Both the position numbers and the translations under genes were made by a program. Of a DNA stretch of 64,000 nucleotides, positions 36,119-44,508 are shown piece by piece. The stretch comes from Rugosimonospora sp040255525 (GTDB lineage Bacteria; Actinomycetota; Actinomycetes; Mycobacteriales; Micromonosporaceae): assembly GCA_040255525.1 (NCBI GenBank), contig JBDZVD010000005.1:1-64000 (forward strand), given 5' to 3'. The notes under the pieces were generated by a model. The model searched no databases. It worked only from the letters and a program-made list of their open reading frames with translations, and was not told the origin of the DNA. The stretch's first letter is position 1. Every line of letters starts with the position of its first letter.

Positions 36119-36957
36119 CCGGCGTATCGGACCAGCACAGTATCCACGACTACTACGACGCCGACCCGTTGGTCGAATGGGAGCGCACGCAGTCCGGCCC
36201 CTACCACCAGATCGAATTCGAACTGGTCGAGCGTTGCCTGGCCGACGCGCTGCCGCCGGCGAGTTCCGTGCTCGACCTCGGCAGCGGGCCGGGACGGCAC
36301 TCGCTCCGTCTTGCCGCACGGGGTCATCGGGTGGGCCTGGTGGACATCTCACAGCGGTGCCTCGCTCTCGCCCGCAGCGAGTTCGCCGCTCAGGGGCTCG
36401 ACCATCGGATGTTGTTCACGCTCTGCTCCGCGGCCGAGGACCTGCCGGACCCGGAAATGACGTTTGACGCGGTCCTGCTGTTCGGGCCGCTGTACCACAT
36501 TCTCGACGAAGACCGGGCGGAGGAGTGCCTCAGGCGCGCGATTCGCTGCCTGCGCCCTGGCGGCTTCCTGTTCGCCATCTTCGTGACCCGCACCTCCGTC
36601 ATCCGGGACCTGCTGAAGCGCGGCCGATTGACTGAGATCAACCAACTGCTGGACGACGGGTACCTCGACCACGGCCGGTACCGGCCGCTGTCGGCTGCCT
36701 CGCGTGCTGACTATATGCCGCCGACTCGTACCCACTGGGCGTGTGAGGCCCGGCGCCTGCTGGAGCGACACCGGCTAGGCAAGATCAGCCTCCGGTCGTG
36801 CGAAGGGGTCGCCGCGTTCATGCGGCCCTATGTCGACAAGGGCTTCTCCGTCAGCGACGTCGACCAGCTGGTGACCACCATCGCCCGCACCTGCGAGCTG
36901 CCGTCGGTCATCGATTCCGGCGACCACTTCCTGGCCAGCGGGAGGAAGGGGCGATGA
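36115..36957 (+). CDS. Class I SAM-dependent methyltransferase
   Basis: 280 residues. Motif I is VLDLGSGPGRHSLRLA, followed by an acidic SAM-ribose position in GLVDIS and motif IV FDAVLLFGPLYHI. It is of the small-molecule (ubiE/BioC-like) type, so O-, N- or C-methylation of the pathway product is likely; the target atom is unknown. The GTG at 36115 overlaps the upstream stop (GTGA). The end overlaps the next start (ATGA). Confidence 0.92.
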   Translation: MTGVSDQHSIHDYYDADPLVEWERTQSGPYHQIEFELVERCLADALPPASSVLDLGSGPGRHSLRLAARGHRVGLVDISQRCLALARSEFAAQGLDHRMLFTLCSAAEDLPDPEMTFDAVLLFGPLYHILDEDRAEECLRRAIRCLRPGGFLFAIFVTRTSVIRDLLKRGRLTEINQLLDDGYLDHGRYRPLSAASRADYMPPTRTHWACEARRLLERHRLGKISLRSCEGVAAFMRPYVDKGFSVSDVDQLVTTIARTCELPSVIDSGDHFLASGRKGR

Positions 36958-38927
36958 GGCCGCGCACCATTGTGGCGCAATCCGGTGCGGTATGGTTTGC
37001 GCCGCACCGCTTTGCCGCCGACGGCATCGACTACCTGATCGCGACAGGTGGCAGCCGCGACGAGTTGGACTTCGAAGATCGCCAGTGGCCGTCGGGCCGC
37101 ATCGAGCGCTGGTACGTGGGCGGCGCCAACCGGCTCTTCCTCGGCGCCGTCGGCGGCGACTCGGGGGCTTGGGCACGGCGGGCCAGGCCGGTGCGCTGCC
37201 CGCGTGACACGGCTGATCTCATGGGCGCGTCGTGGTGCAGAAGTGACAGCAGGGACCTGCTCTATTTCAGCGCCCGTAACTCGGCAGGGCCGTGGCGCAT
37301 CTTCGTGGCCGAGGGCCACCTCGCGACGTGCTCGTGGGACGAGCCGCAGTGCGTTCTGGCGCCCTCGGTCGGCAGCGAGTCCGAGCATGTCTACCTTCCA
37401 TCGGTCCTCCACGACGATCGTGGATGGTGGATGTGGTACGCGGCGCGCGATGGACGGCACCGTCGCATCCACTGCGCCCGCAGCCTCGACGGTGTCGAAT
37501 GGCACCGCGAGGGGCTGGTGCTGGATTGCGGACCTCCGGGCAACGGCGACGCCTATGCGGCCGACTGCCCGTCGGTGCTTCGTCTCGCCACCGGCTACCT
37601 GATGGTGTATGGCGCGGGCACAGCTCGAAACCTTCACGCGGCATACAGCGCCGACGGCCTCACCTGGCGCAAGCTCGGGGTGGTACGCACCCGCGGCGGT
37701 CCGGGAACCCCCGACAGCCAATATGCCTTCTACCCCGCCCTCTGGTGGCGCGGCGACGAGGCATCGTTGGTGTATGCCGGCGAAGACGATGGAAGGCAGT
37801 GGTCCATTCTGGACGGTGGCGTCGTCGACCTCCCTCATCTTCTACGCCGGCGTGCGCCCGACCGCCACGCGGGCCGGGCAGCCGCCCGACTCATGCGCGA
37901 GTTGCCGGCCATCGACTCCTCGTTTTTCGAAGAGCCGGCCGATGCGCACGGTATGACACCGGGCTACCGCTCGGCGGACGGGAACGTGCGACAACTGCGC
38001 CCCAGTTCCACGCCGGTGTTCGCCGTCGAGGACGGCGGATCGTGGCGGGTGGTGAAGCTCGGCCGCTCCGCACAGCAGGTCGAACGGGAGCACCTTGTGC
38101 TGCAGATGCTCGCCGACTACCTCCCCGTGCCACAGACGGAGGTCCAATACTTTGATGACCGACCGGTTCTCGCAATGCCTTTCATCGACGGGACAGCCCT
38201 GCCGAAGCTCCTGCCCGGTCAGCCGGAACGCGCTCGGTGCATTCTCGGTGACGTGGTACGCCGCTTCTGTCGGCTCGGCTTGGCCACCCTGCGTCCCTAT
38301 GAAGCGGGCCACCAGTCGGAGCCGGCCTATCCGTCCTGGTTGCTGGCGGACTGGTTGCGCGAACGGTCCCGCGAAGACTGGGAGTGGCTTGACGCTCCGT
38401 TGGTCGCCAATGCGGTCGACCTTGGTACGACCGCGCGCACCGAGCTCGCCGCTGCGGCTGAGACTCTTGACCACACGCCAGGTTGGCTGACGCTCTTCAC
38501 CGGAGACAACCACCTCGGGAACATACTCGCCCACAGGGCCGGCTCGACGTACACGATTGTCGACGCCGAGTTCGGCGGGATGATCGACCTGGACTACTCC
38601 GTCGCGGAGTTCATCTCGTCCGTGGTGAAGCATTCCGGCCTGCTGCACAACGCGACGGTTGACCTCGGGTCCGGCGCTCTTCGCGCTCGGTTTGACGTAC
38701 TTGTCGATCCGTTGGACCTCCTGCGCCCCGCGCACCTGGGCCCGGGGCCTTCGACGATCCGCGAGATCTTCGCGCCGCTGCCCGTCGACCTTGACCGTAT
38801 GCGGGCGTATGCGACGGCCAAGCTCCACTTTCGGCTCGCCAGCCCCGACGGTCGCCCACCGGCCTTCGGCGTGGCGGCGCTCGGCCTCACCGTGCTCATG
38901 TGCCGTGAGGGAACGGTGAGGGCGTAG
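36954..38927 (+). CDS. Beta-propeller glycosidase-like / small-molecule kinase fusion
   Basis: 657 residues. The N-terminal part (to about 330) shows repeated five-blade-propeller patterns as in GH43/GH130-type proteins (YLPSVLHDDRGWWMWYAARD, HCARSLDGVEWHREG, AAYSADGLTWRKLG). I cannot confirm the catalytic acids of either family. From about 375 on is an aminoglycoside-phosphotransferase-like kinase: ATP-lysine region WRVVKLGR, catalytic D518 and N523 in FTGDNHLGNIL, and metal Asp D537 in IVDAEFGG. I do not know this fusion. It may recognise or trim a sugar and phosphorylate it. The ATG overlaps the upstream stop, with GGAGGAAGG before it. Confidence 0.78.
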   Translation: MRPRTIVAQSGAVWFAPHRFAADGIDYLIATGGSRDELDFEDRQWPSGRIERWYVGGANRLFLGAVGGDSGAWARRARPVRCPRDTADLMGASWCRSDSRDLLYFSARNSAGPWRIFVAEGHLATCSWDEPQCVLAPSVGSESEHVYLPSVLHDDRGWWMWYAARDGRHRRIHCARSLDGVEWHREGLVLDCGPPGNGDAYAADCPSVLRLATGYLMVYGAGTARNLHAAYSADGLTWRKLGVVRTRGGPGTPDSQYAFYPALWWRGDEASLVYAGEDDGRQWSILDGGVVDLPHLLRRRAPDRHAGRAAARLMRELPAIDSSFFEEPADAHGMTPGYRSADGNVRQLRPSSTPVFAVEDGGSWRVVKLGRSAQQVEREHLVLQMLADYLPVPQTEVQYFDDRPVLAMPFIDGTALPKLLPGQPERARCILGDVVRRFCRLGLATLRPYEAGHQSEPAYPSWLLADWLRERSREDWEWLDAPLVANAVDLGTTARTELAAAAETLDHTPGWLTLFTGDNHLGNILAHRAGSTYTIVDAEFGGMIDLDYSVAEFISSVVKHSGLLHNATVDLGSGALRARFDVLVDPLDLLRPAHLGPGPSTIREIFAPLPVDLDRMRAYATAKLHFRLASPDGRPPAFGVAALGLTVLMCREGTVRA

Positions 38928-39646
38928 TGACCCGCGCAGTCCTTTTCGACATCGACGGTGTCCTCATCGACGATCAGGCAAGCTGGGATTACTCCGTGCG
39001 CCGTGCGAGCGAGTATGTGTGCGACATGATGGCGGGCGGCCCGGGCCCCGACGCCATCAGACACGCCTACGCGCAAATGTCGGATGAGTTGTGGTCGAGA
39101 TATGACACTGTGCTTGCTTCCCTGGGCGGCGACGTCGCGATCCGTCGTCACGTGTGGGCCGAGACGTTGCGGGGACTGAATTACCGCGTCGACGACGACT
39201 TCGTCAACAGGCTAGTCGACCGGTATGCCGGCTGGCGGCTGGCGGCCATCCAGCCGGATCCGTCGCTCGCGCTCCGGTTGGAACGGTTGGCGCAGCGGGT
39301 CGGCCTTGCCGTCTGCTCGAACGGACGATCCTCGGTACAGCGCGCGCGGCTCGACCGGGTCGGCGTTCTGCATCTCTTTCGATGCGTGGAGTGCGGTCAG
39401 GACGATGGTGTCCGCAAGCCGCATCCAGAGATCTTCCTTCGATGCGCTCGACGGCTCGGCGTGCGGCCCGAGGAGTGCCTGCACGTCGGCGACGATTGGC
39501 AACTCGATGTCCTGGGCGCGGCACGGGCGGGCATGTCCGCCGTGTGGATCTCCCACGGGCGCCGGCCGCCTTCGACGCCGGTGGCGGCTCGTGTCTACGC
39601 CGACGTCGTCGCGTTCGTCGACGAGTTTCTGGATGCGACGCCGTGA
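38927..39646 (+). CDS. HAD-family phosphatase
   Basis: 239 residues. Motif I is D8-x-D10 in VLFDIDGVLIDD, motif II is VCSNGRSS, the lysine of motif III is in VRKPHPEIF and motif IV is LHVGDDWQLDV. With the C1 cap between motifs I and II it belongs to the phosphoglycolate/beta-phosphoglucomutase branch, so it most likely dephosphorylates a phosphorylated intermediate of the cluster. The GTG start shares one base with the preceding TAG. The stop overlaps the next gene (GTGA). Confidence 0.92.
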   Translation: MTRAVLFDIDGVLIDDQASWDYSVRRASEYVCDMMAGGPGPDAIRHAYAQMSDELWSRYDTVLASLGGDVAIRRHVWAETLRGLNYRVDDDFVNRLVDRYAGWRLAAIQPDPSLALRLERLAQRVGLAVCSNGRSSVQRARLDRVGVLHLFRCVECGQDDGVRKPHPEIFLRCARRLGVRPEECLHVGDDWQLDVLGAARAGMSAVWISHGRRPPSTPVAARVYADVVAFVDEFLDATP

Positions 39647-40983
39647 ACACGGCGGCTCTGGCAACCCGACACGTATGGCGGCTGCTCATCGAGAACTGCC
39701 GGCCGGGCGCGTTTGTCCCGCCGGCGTTCGGCGTACCGTCGTCGACTTCCCGCCCGGCCTGCGACGCATTGGGGATCTTCGCGGTTCCGTGGGCGGACGT
39801 TGAGCTCGCCGGCGATCGCGGGCTCGACCGGCCGACCTTGAGGCTCTTCCTGCCCCGTGTCGACGGTGGCGTCGCGTTCAGTCGGGGGGCGCCCTACTAC
39901 GCCCCCGCTCAGGGCCTGCGGGCCCTCGACAGCCTGGTGGATTGCTGCCAGAAAGTCACCGAGTTCGCCGATGATGTTCCGGCACTCGCGTTCGCACTTC
40001 TCGAAAACGCGCACAACCTCGTCGCCGCCGCGACGTTCACCCTGTGGCAGCAATGCTGCCTGCCCGGTCCCGGTCCGCGAGCCGCCACCACGCTGGACGC
40101 GAGCCTGGCGGCGGGTGCCGCGCTCGCTGGCGCGTTGAGCTCGCGGTGGGACGGCACGCCGGTACCGCGCGGTATGGACCTGGACTGGGGTGCGGTGCGC
40201 CACGCCACTCGGCGTCTGGCGGCGACCCCGCTGCGGCAGCTTCGGGCGTTTCGTGAACTGGACTCGGCATGGAAGGTCGCGGCCGAGCTCGGTTTCGTGG
40301 CGAGTATGCGGGCCACGGCCGCCCTTTCCCTCGACGCGCTCGTCTTCCCCTTGTATGGGGCCACAGCGATCGGGCTCGCGGCACGAGCGTTGGCGGAGAA
40401 CCCTGCCGGACCCCTGGCGGGCGTACGGGTACACCTTGTGCAGCTGGGCTTCCACGACCTCGGTCACATACCGTTTCTGAGCGCCGACGGGTCCGTCCGG
40501 GTCGAGACGCTGGCTCCGCCCTCATACCTGTCGACGATGAGCCGAGATCTGGCCGGAGCGCGAGTTCTCGTCATCGACGACAACGTCGGCTATGGCACGA
40601 CATTGCGGGCATGCCGGAGCGTGGTCGAACAGTTCGGTGGCGAGTGCGTCACCCGTAGCGTCGAGACCGCGTGGGACCTCTACGATCGCGTCGCTGGGCA
40701 TGACATAACGACCGCCGTCGACATTCCCGGGCTGCGACCCAACCTGCACCACAGCGTCCACCGCCGGCTGATCGAGCTCATTGTGGGGGACGATCCGCGA
40801 CGGTACCTGGTCGACCCGGCCCACGCGACGAGGCAGACGCTGCCGGACCAGATGGCGGCGAGCCTGGCGGTCGCCGGGCAGCACGGCCGGTGGTCGCGGC
40901 CTCAGCGCGCGACGATGCGCGCGGAGCTTGATTTCTCCCGCCAGACGCATCGGGAGCCGGCCGTGCCCGGGCGGGGGGCGTGA
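39643..40983 (+). CDS. Phosphoribosyltransferase-fold protein with long N-terminal region
   Basis: 446 residues, built like the 468-residue protein: an unfamiliar helical N-terminal region, then a PRTase-like domain with LVFPLYGATAIGLAARAL (pyrophosphate-loop region) and the PRPP loop ARVLVIDDNVGYGTTLRA (306-323). A C-terminal 70-residue extension follows. The two long proteins may be distant paralogues and could form a hetero-complex; this is inference from architecture. The GTG at 39643 overlaps the HAD stop, and the end overlaps the HisA-like start. Confidence 0.78.
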   Translation: MNTAALATRHVWRLLIENCRPGAFVPPAFGVPSSTSRPACDALGIFAVPWADVELAGDRGLDRPTLRLFLPRVDGGVAFSRGAPYYAPAQGLRALDSLVDCCQKVTEFADDVPALAFALLENAHNLVAAATFTLWQQCCLPGPGPRAATTLDASLAAGAALAGALSSRWDGTPVPRGMDLDWGAVRHATRRLAATPLRQLRAFRELDSAWKVAAELGFVASMRATAALSLDALVFPLYGATAIGLAARALAENPAGPLAGVRVHLVQLGFHDLGHIPFLSADGSVRVETLAPPSYLSTMSRDLAGARVLVIDDNVGYGTTLRACRSVVEQFGGECVTRSVETAWDLYDRVAGHDITTAVDIPGLRPNLHHSVHRRLIELIVGDDPRRYLVDPAHATRQTLPDQMAASLAVAGQHGRWSRPQRATMRAELDFSRQTHREPAVPGRGA

Positions 40984-41690
40984 TGACTCTCGCACCAACG
41001 GGCGACGCGGGCCCCTGGCGGGTTCACGTCGATATGAGACGGGGGCTGGCGGTGACCGGAGGTCGGCTCGGCGGAGAGATTCTCGATGCGCTTGTACCGG
41101 TGGGGATTCCCATGGCGGTCATCGACATCGAGCGCAGCGAGCAGGGGCACGGACCTCTCAACCATCTCGACGAGGCGGTACGGAGGTACCCGGACCGGCT
41201 GTGGGTGGGCGGGCATCTCGCAAGTCCGGGGCAGATGTCCGGGCTGCTAGAGGCCGGCGCCCGCGGGGTACTCGTCGGCAGCAGTCTGTTCGCCGACGGC
41301 CGTGTCGACCGTGCCGCCCTGCGAAACATCACCAGCTCGGTGCCGCCCGATCGCCTCATGGTGGCCGTGGACTCACGCTCCGGCCACGTCGTCAGCCACG
41401 GCTTCACCAAGCCCACCAGTCTGCGGGTGGACGATGCGATCGCGGCCGTCATCGACCTCACCGGCGGACGGTGCGCGGTTCTGCAGGTCGAGACGCTCGC
41501 GGCGGCCGGACCGCACCTTGACTCGCTCAGTTCGCTGCGGTCCCGTTTCCCGGAGCAGGAGCTGTGGTATGCCGGGGGGCTGCGCCACTGGCCGGATGTG
41601 CGGCGGGTCTGGAAGTTAGGTTGCGGCGCGGTCGTCGGCCGCCACTACCTCAACGGCGACCTGGGGCTGGCGGATGCCCCCGCCCCATGA
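40980..41690 (+). CDS. HisA-like TIM barrel
   Basis: 236 residues of the HisA/HisF family. HisA isomerises ProFAR to PRFAR, the substrate of HisF/HisH. The two catalytic Asp positions are present: D18 (WRVHVDMRRGLAV) and D131 (LMVAVDSRSGHVV). The phosphate-binding ends (WVGGHLASPGQ and YAGGLRHWPDV) are diverged from the usual GGGIR/SGG. So it is probably an active but specialised isomerase. The GTG at 40980 overlaps the upstream stop; the ATG at 40983 follows at once. It is the last gene of the operon, and an IS66 fragment begins 50 bases on. Confidence 0.8.
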   Translation: MMTLAPTGDAGPWRVHVDMRRGLAVTGGRLGGEILDALVPVGIPMAVIDIERSEQGHGPLNHLDEAVRRYPDRLWVGGHLASPGQMSGLLEAGARGVLVGSSLFADGRVDRAALRNITSSVPPDRLMVAVDSRSGHVVSHGFTKPTSLRVDDAIAAVIDLTGGRCAVLQVETLAAAGPHLDSLSSLRSRFPEQELWYAGGLRHWPDVRRVWKLGCGAVVGRHYLNGDLGLADAPAP

Positions 41691-41740
41691 GCGGTACAGC
41701 CGGCGCAAGCCTGACTCGCACCGGACCGGAGGTAAACAGG

Positions 41741-41938
41741 TCAGGGGACGCCGCGTTCGGCGGCGTTGGAGCTCCAGTCCACGCCGAGATGGTCGGTGAA
41801 GTGCCAGACCTGGTCGGCGAAGTCACGCAGCCAGACGGCCAGGGTGTAGCCGGGATGGTTACCGTCTCCGTCCCAGTCACGGTGGCGGTTGTGGATGTTG
41901 AACGCGCCGAGTGTTCCGATCGTATGTACATTCATCAA
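41741..41938 (-). pseudogene. IS66-type transposase fragment
   Basis: The frame reads NIHNRHRDWDGDGNHPGYTL, AVWLRDFADQVWHFTDHLGV and DWSSNAAERGV, then stops. It follows the C-terminal part of actinobacterial IS66-like transposases (RDW..GNHPGYALG..LRDYAEQVWLFT..NNAAERG). The rest of the element is absent. A second, oppositely oriented piece of the same type lies at 43.2-43.45 kb. Confidence 0.55.
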
Positions 41939-41964
41939 TCACCAACGAAAGGACGGACCCGGAT

Positions 41965-43044
41965 ATGATCAAGACTCAATGGCGCGCAGGTGCAGTGGCT
42001 AGCCTCGTGATGGCCGGCGCGGCCACGCTGGCGGTGCCGGGCAGCGCCTCGGCGGCCACATGGCAGGTAATACCGGTACCGGTCCAGGCGGTGAATGGGG
42101 TGGTCCCGGATTCCGCCACCGACGCGTGGGGGACGCAGGTAAATCCCGGCAGTGACCCACACACCTTCTATGCTTCCGTCGTGCACCTGAGCGGCACCGC
42201 CTGGAGCACTCTCGCGGTGCCCGGCTGGCCGGGGTGGGCGAATGAGGCGGAGGTCGCCGCCGATTCGCCCACCGACGTCTGGGTTACCGGGGATGGCAAC
42301 ATGGCCCACTACGACGGGTCGTCGTGGACCACGTACACCGGGCTCGGAAGCAACGGAGGCGGCATCATCGCGATCATCAGCCCGGCCAACGTCTGGACGG
42401 GAGGTGGCCAGCCGACGACCGGGCTGGCCCTCCAGCACTGGGATGGCACGAAATGGTCCCCGGTCACGGCACCGAGGCCGGCCGGAGCCTCCTATGCCAG
42501 CTTGGTCGGGCTGTCGGCCATCGGCGGCGACCTGTGGGCCCTGGCGGGCACCCCCAACGGCAGCAGCACCGAATACTACGTCACCCGGTGGGATGGCACG
42601 AGCTGGAGCCCCCTCACCGTCGTGCCGACCCCAGCGCTGCAGGGGGAGGTGTGTGTCACCAACATCTCCGCCGCGTCGGCTACCGATGTGTGGGTCCGCG
42701 GCAACGACTGCTACGACAGCACCAGTTTCGTGATGCATTACAGCGGCTCCGCCTGGTCCACCTTCCAGATGCCCGCTCCCGCCGGCGGGTGGAACCTCGT
42801 GTACTCGATCGCTGCACGCGGCAACGAGGCCTGGGCTGTCGGCTACAGCAACGACGGTACCACCGGCGATAAGGCGGCGGCCTGGCATTGGGACGGCTCG
42901 ACGTGGTCATCTGTAGCGATCCCGGTAACCTCCGCCAACAGCATCGCTTGGATCGTAAGCTACGTGCCCGGCACCAACACGGTGTGGATAGATGCCACTG
43001 ATCCCACCACCACCTCGGGGCTGGTAATCGTCGCCGGCGGCTGA
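41965..43044 (+). CDS. Secreted beta-propeller-like protein
   Basis: 359 residues. The signal peptide (AGAVASLVMAGAATLAVPG, then SASAAT) is followed by repeated blocks of about 45 residues with the pattern W.G..W (HYDGSSWTTYTG, HWDGTKWSPV, RWDGTSWSPL, HYSGSAWSTF, HWDGSTWSSV) and DVW/NVW strands. These look like propeller blades of the type seen in secreted actinobacterial proteins of unknown role, probably carbohydrate- or surface-binding. AAAGGA precedes the ATG at 41965. It lies between two oppositely oriented IS66 fragments. Confidence 0.85.
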   Translation: MIKTQWRAGAVASLVMAGAATLAVPGSASAATWQVIPVPVQAVNGVVPDSATDAWGTQVNPGSDPHTFYASVVHLSGTAWSTLAVPGWPGWANEAEVAADSPTDVWVTGDGNMAHYDGSSWTTYTGLGSNGGGIIAIISPANVWTGGGQPTTGLALQHWDGTKWSPVTAPRPAGASYASLVGLSAIGGDLWALAGTPNGSSTEYYVTRWDGTSWSPLTVVPTPALQGEVCVTNISAASATDVWVRGNDCYDSTSFVMHYSGSAWSTFQMPAPAGGWNLVYSIAARGNEAWAVGYSNDGTTGDKAAAWHWDGSTWSSVAIPVTSANSIAWIVSYVPGTNTVWIDATDPTTTSGLVIVAGG

Positions 43045-43189
43045 TGCCGCCACGGTCCCGGCTGCATCGGCACCCCACACCCTTACCGCGGCCGGGAACA
43101 GCGGACCGGCCGCTGCTGCGCACAATGAGCCGTCAGACCGGATCAGGCACGGAATTATCATAACCACCGGATCGCGGGCATCCAGCAAT

Positions 43190-43445
43190 GTTGCCAGCAC
43201 ATGATCCGACGCCGCCGGGACCGTGCAGAAACTCGGCCCGGCGGCGCCCAGAACTGGGCCGGCGACATCATCACGGTCCTGCGCGACGCGCACCGAGCCG
43301 TCGAGGACGCCCGCGCCCGCGGCAGCACCGCCCTGGACCAGCAGGGTTCTCGATGACCTGCGCGAACGCTACGACACCAGTCACCTCGGGGATGATCCAC
43401 CACCGGGTCCGGGACTGGGACACCGGCAACCATCCTTGCTTCAGA
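43190..43445 (+). pseudogene. IS66-type transposase fragment, frameshifted
   Basis: Read in three successive frames: AGDIITVLRDAHRAVEDARA and RGSTALDQQ; then VLDDLRERYDTS; then GMIHHRVRDWDTGNHPC. These match the central part of the transposase whose C-terminal part is seen at 41741-41938. At least two frameshifts make it dead. It runs straight into the toxin region. Confidence 0.6.
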
Positions 43446-43491
43446 ATTCCGTGACGGCGAGGGCGTCGAACGAGAACTCGACCGCTCGTGA
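43426..43491 (+). pseudogene. Probable YefM-type antitoxin, C-terminal remnant
   Basis: Just before yoeB, one frame reads SEFRDGEGVERELDRS and stops (TGA 43489-43491), overlapping the toxin start as GTGA, the usual yefM-yoeB arrangement. Only about 15 codons look antitoxin-like; upstream is IS66 sequence. The N-terminal DNA-binding half is gone. The match is by position and short motif only. Confidence 0.4.
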
Positions 43492-43766
43492 AGATCATGT
43501 TCGTCTCGACCGGATGGCGTGACTACCTGTTCTGGCAGAACACGGACCGCGCCATGGTTAAAGGGATCAACAAGCTCATTGACGACATCAGCAACGGAGA
43601 CTCTTTCCAGGGAATCGGCAAACCAGAACCGCTACGCCATCATCTCGCCGGCGCGTGGTCACGGCGCATCAATGATGAGCACCGACTCGTTTACGCAATC
43701 TCGCCGGACAAGTCAGGCGACGACACTGTGACCGTCATCAGCTGCCGCTACCACTACGAGAAATAG
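43488..43766 (+). CDS. yoeB: YoeB-family mRNA interferase toxin
   Basis: 92 residues, close to E. coli YoeB in length and motifs (GKPEPLRHHLAGAWSRRIND, EHRLVYA, CRYHY). The known catalytic residues are present: E47, R66, H89 and Y90. The toxin cleaves mRNA in the ribosome and is normally neutralised by YefM encoded just upstream. Here no complete antitoxin is encoded; only a possible C-terminal remnant overlaps the start, beside an IS66 fragment. An intact toxin without antitoxin needs control in trans, poor expression or loss of activity. Confidence 0.93.
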   Translation: MKIMFVSTGWRDYLFWQNTDRAMVKGINKLIDDISNGDSFQGIGKPEPLRHHLAGAWSRRINDEHRLVYAISPDKSGDDTVTVISCRYHYEK

Positions 43767-43854
43767 ACTCCCAGGCGTCGCCGCGCGCGACGCCTCGGCG
43801 TCTCCAGAGGTTCTCTGTGAGGGCGTCGTCGAACGTGGTGGTGGGGCATTCGGA

Positions 43855-44034
43855 CCCGCCACGACGCCGACAACGCGATCTTCGCCTACATCGACGGCTG
43901 GTACAAGCGCGAACGCATCCACAAAAGACCTCGGCTGGCTCTCACCCGACGAGTACGAAGCCGCCAACAAGGAGCAGTTCGGCGAGCATCTCTACATCTG
44001 CTCCGACGGGCGCTTCGTACTGCCTTCTCTGTGA
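43855..44034 (+). pseudogene. IS3-family transposase C-terminal fragment, frameshifted
   Basis: RHDADNAIFAYIDGWYKRER, then IH, then after a one-base shift KDLGWLSPDEYEAANKEQFG to a TGA at 44032-44034. The order matches the end of IS3-group OrfB (FAYIDGWYNRERIHSTLGWLSPDEYE). The integrase core is missing. Confidence 0.7.
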
Positions 44035-44468
44035 GTGTTGTTCGGGCTGTGAGCGGTTCTGCCTTCACTGCGTTCGCAGCGATTGGTGCCGGCTTTGGAG
44101 GCTACTGGCTGGGTCTGTTGCTGTTGGCGAGTGGGGCCGGGGCAGGGAGATGAGTTCGCTGCGGTAGGAGTTGACGGCCTGCTGTGGAAGTCCACCGCCG
44201 GCGATGCTGGCCCGGCGCGGTGCATCGCGTCGACGAGCAGCGCGGCGGCGCCGTCGTGCGGCAGCCCGAGTGCCAGCGCGTTGTACCACATGGCCGACGG
44301 TCCTCGCCGCGATGGGTTGGACCACTGGCCACGACGAGTACCAGCCACTGCTGGCATCTGTCGTACGCAACTGTCGTACGCAACCACGTGCCGCCGATGC
44401 TCGCGGCGGCTGGCTTGCTGTAGGCGATGGCGAGATTGCGACGCTCGAGGAGTGCTATAAGCCACCAG
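44035..44468. other. 434-bp stretch without a supported gene
   Basis: Several frames stay open but none has family motifs, a ribosome site and codon bias together. It may be decayed mobile DNA between the IS3 fragment and the inverted repeat. Confidence 0.4.
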
Positions 44469-44500
44469 GCCTAGCTAATGGAAGATGCCATTAGCTAGGC
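44469..44500. promoter_or_regulatory. Perfect 13-bp inverted repeat upstream of the DUF6196-like gene
   Basis: GCCTAGCTAATGG (44469-44481) and CCATTAGCTAGGC (44488-44500) are perfect reverse complements around 6 bases. The repeat ends 8 bases before the ATG at 44509, so a bound repressor, or an RNA hairpin, would block expression of the two-gene unit. Confidence 0.65.
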
Positions 44501-44508
44501 TGACCGGC

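Noticed and set aside
29478..41690. Tellurite/Ter-type operon, which also combines PRTases, HAD and ATP-grasp proteins
   Set aside because: No TerB, TerC, TerD or TRSP-type protein is present; the resemblance is limited to PRTase plus HAD.
43992..44465. 157-residue minus-strand frame
   Set aside because: Overlaps the IS3 fragment antisense and shows no recognisable domain; codon bias is poor.
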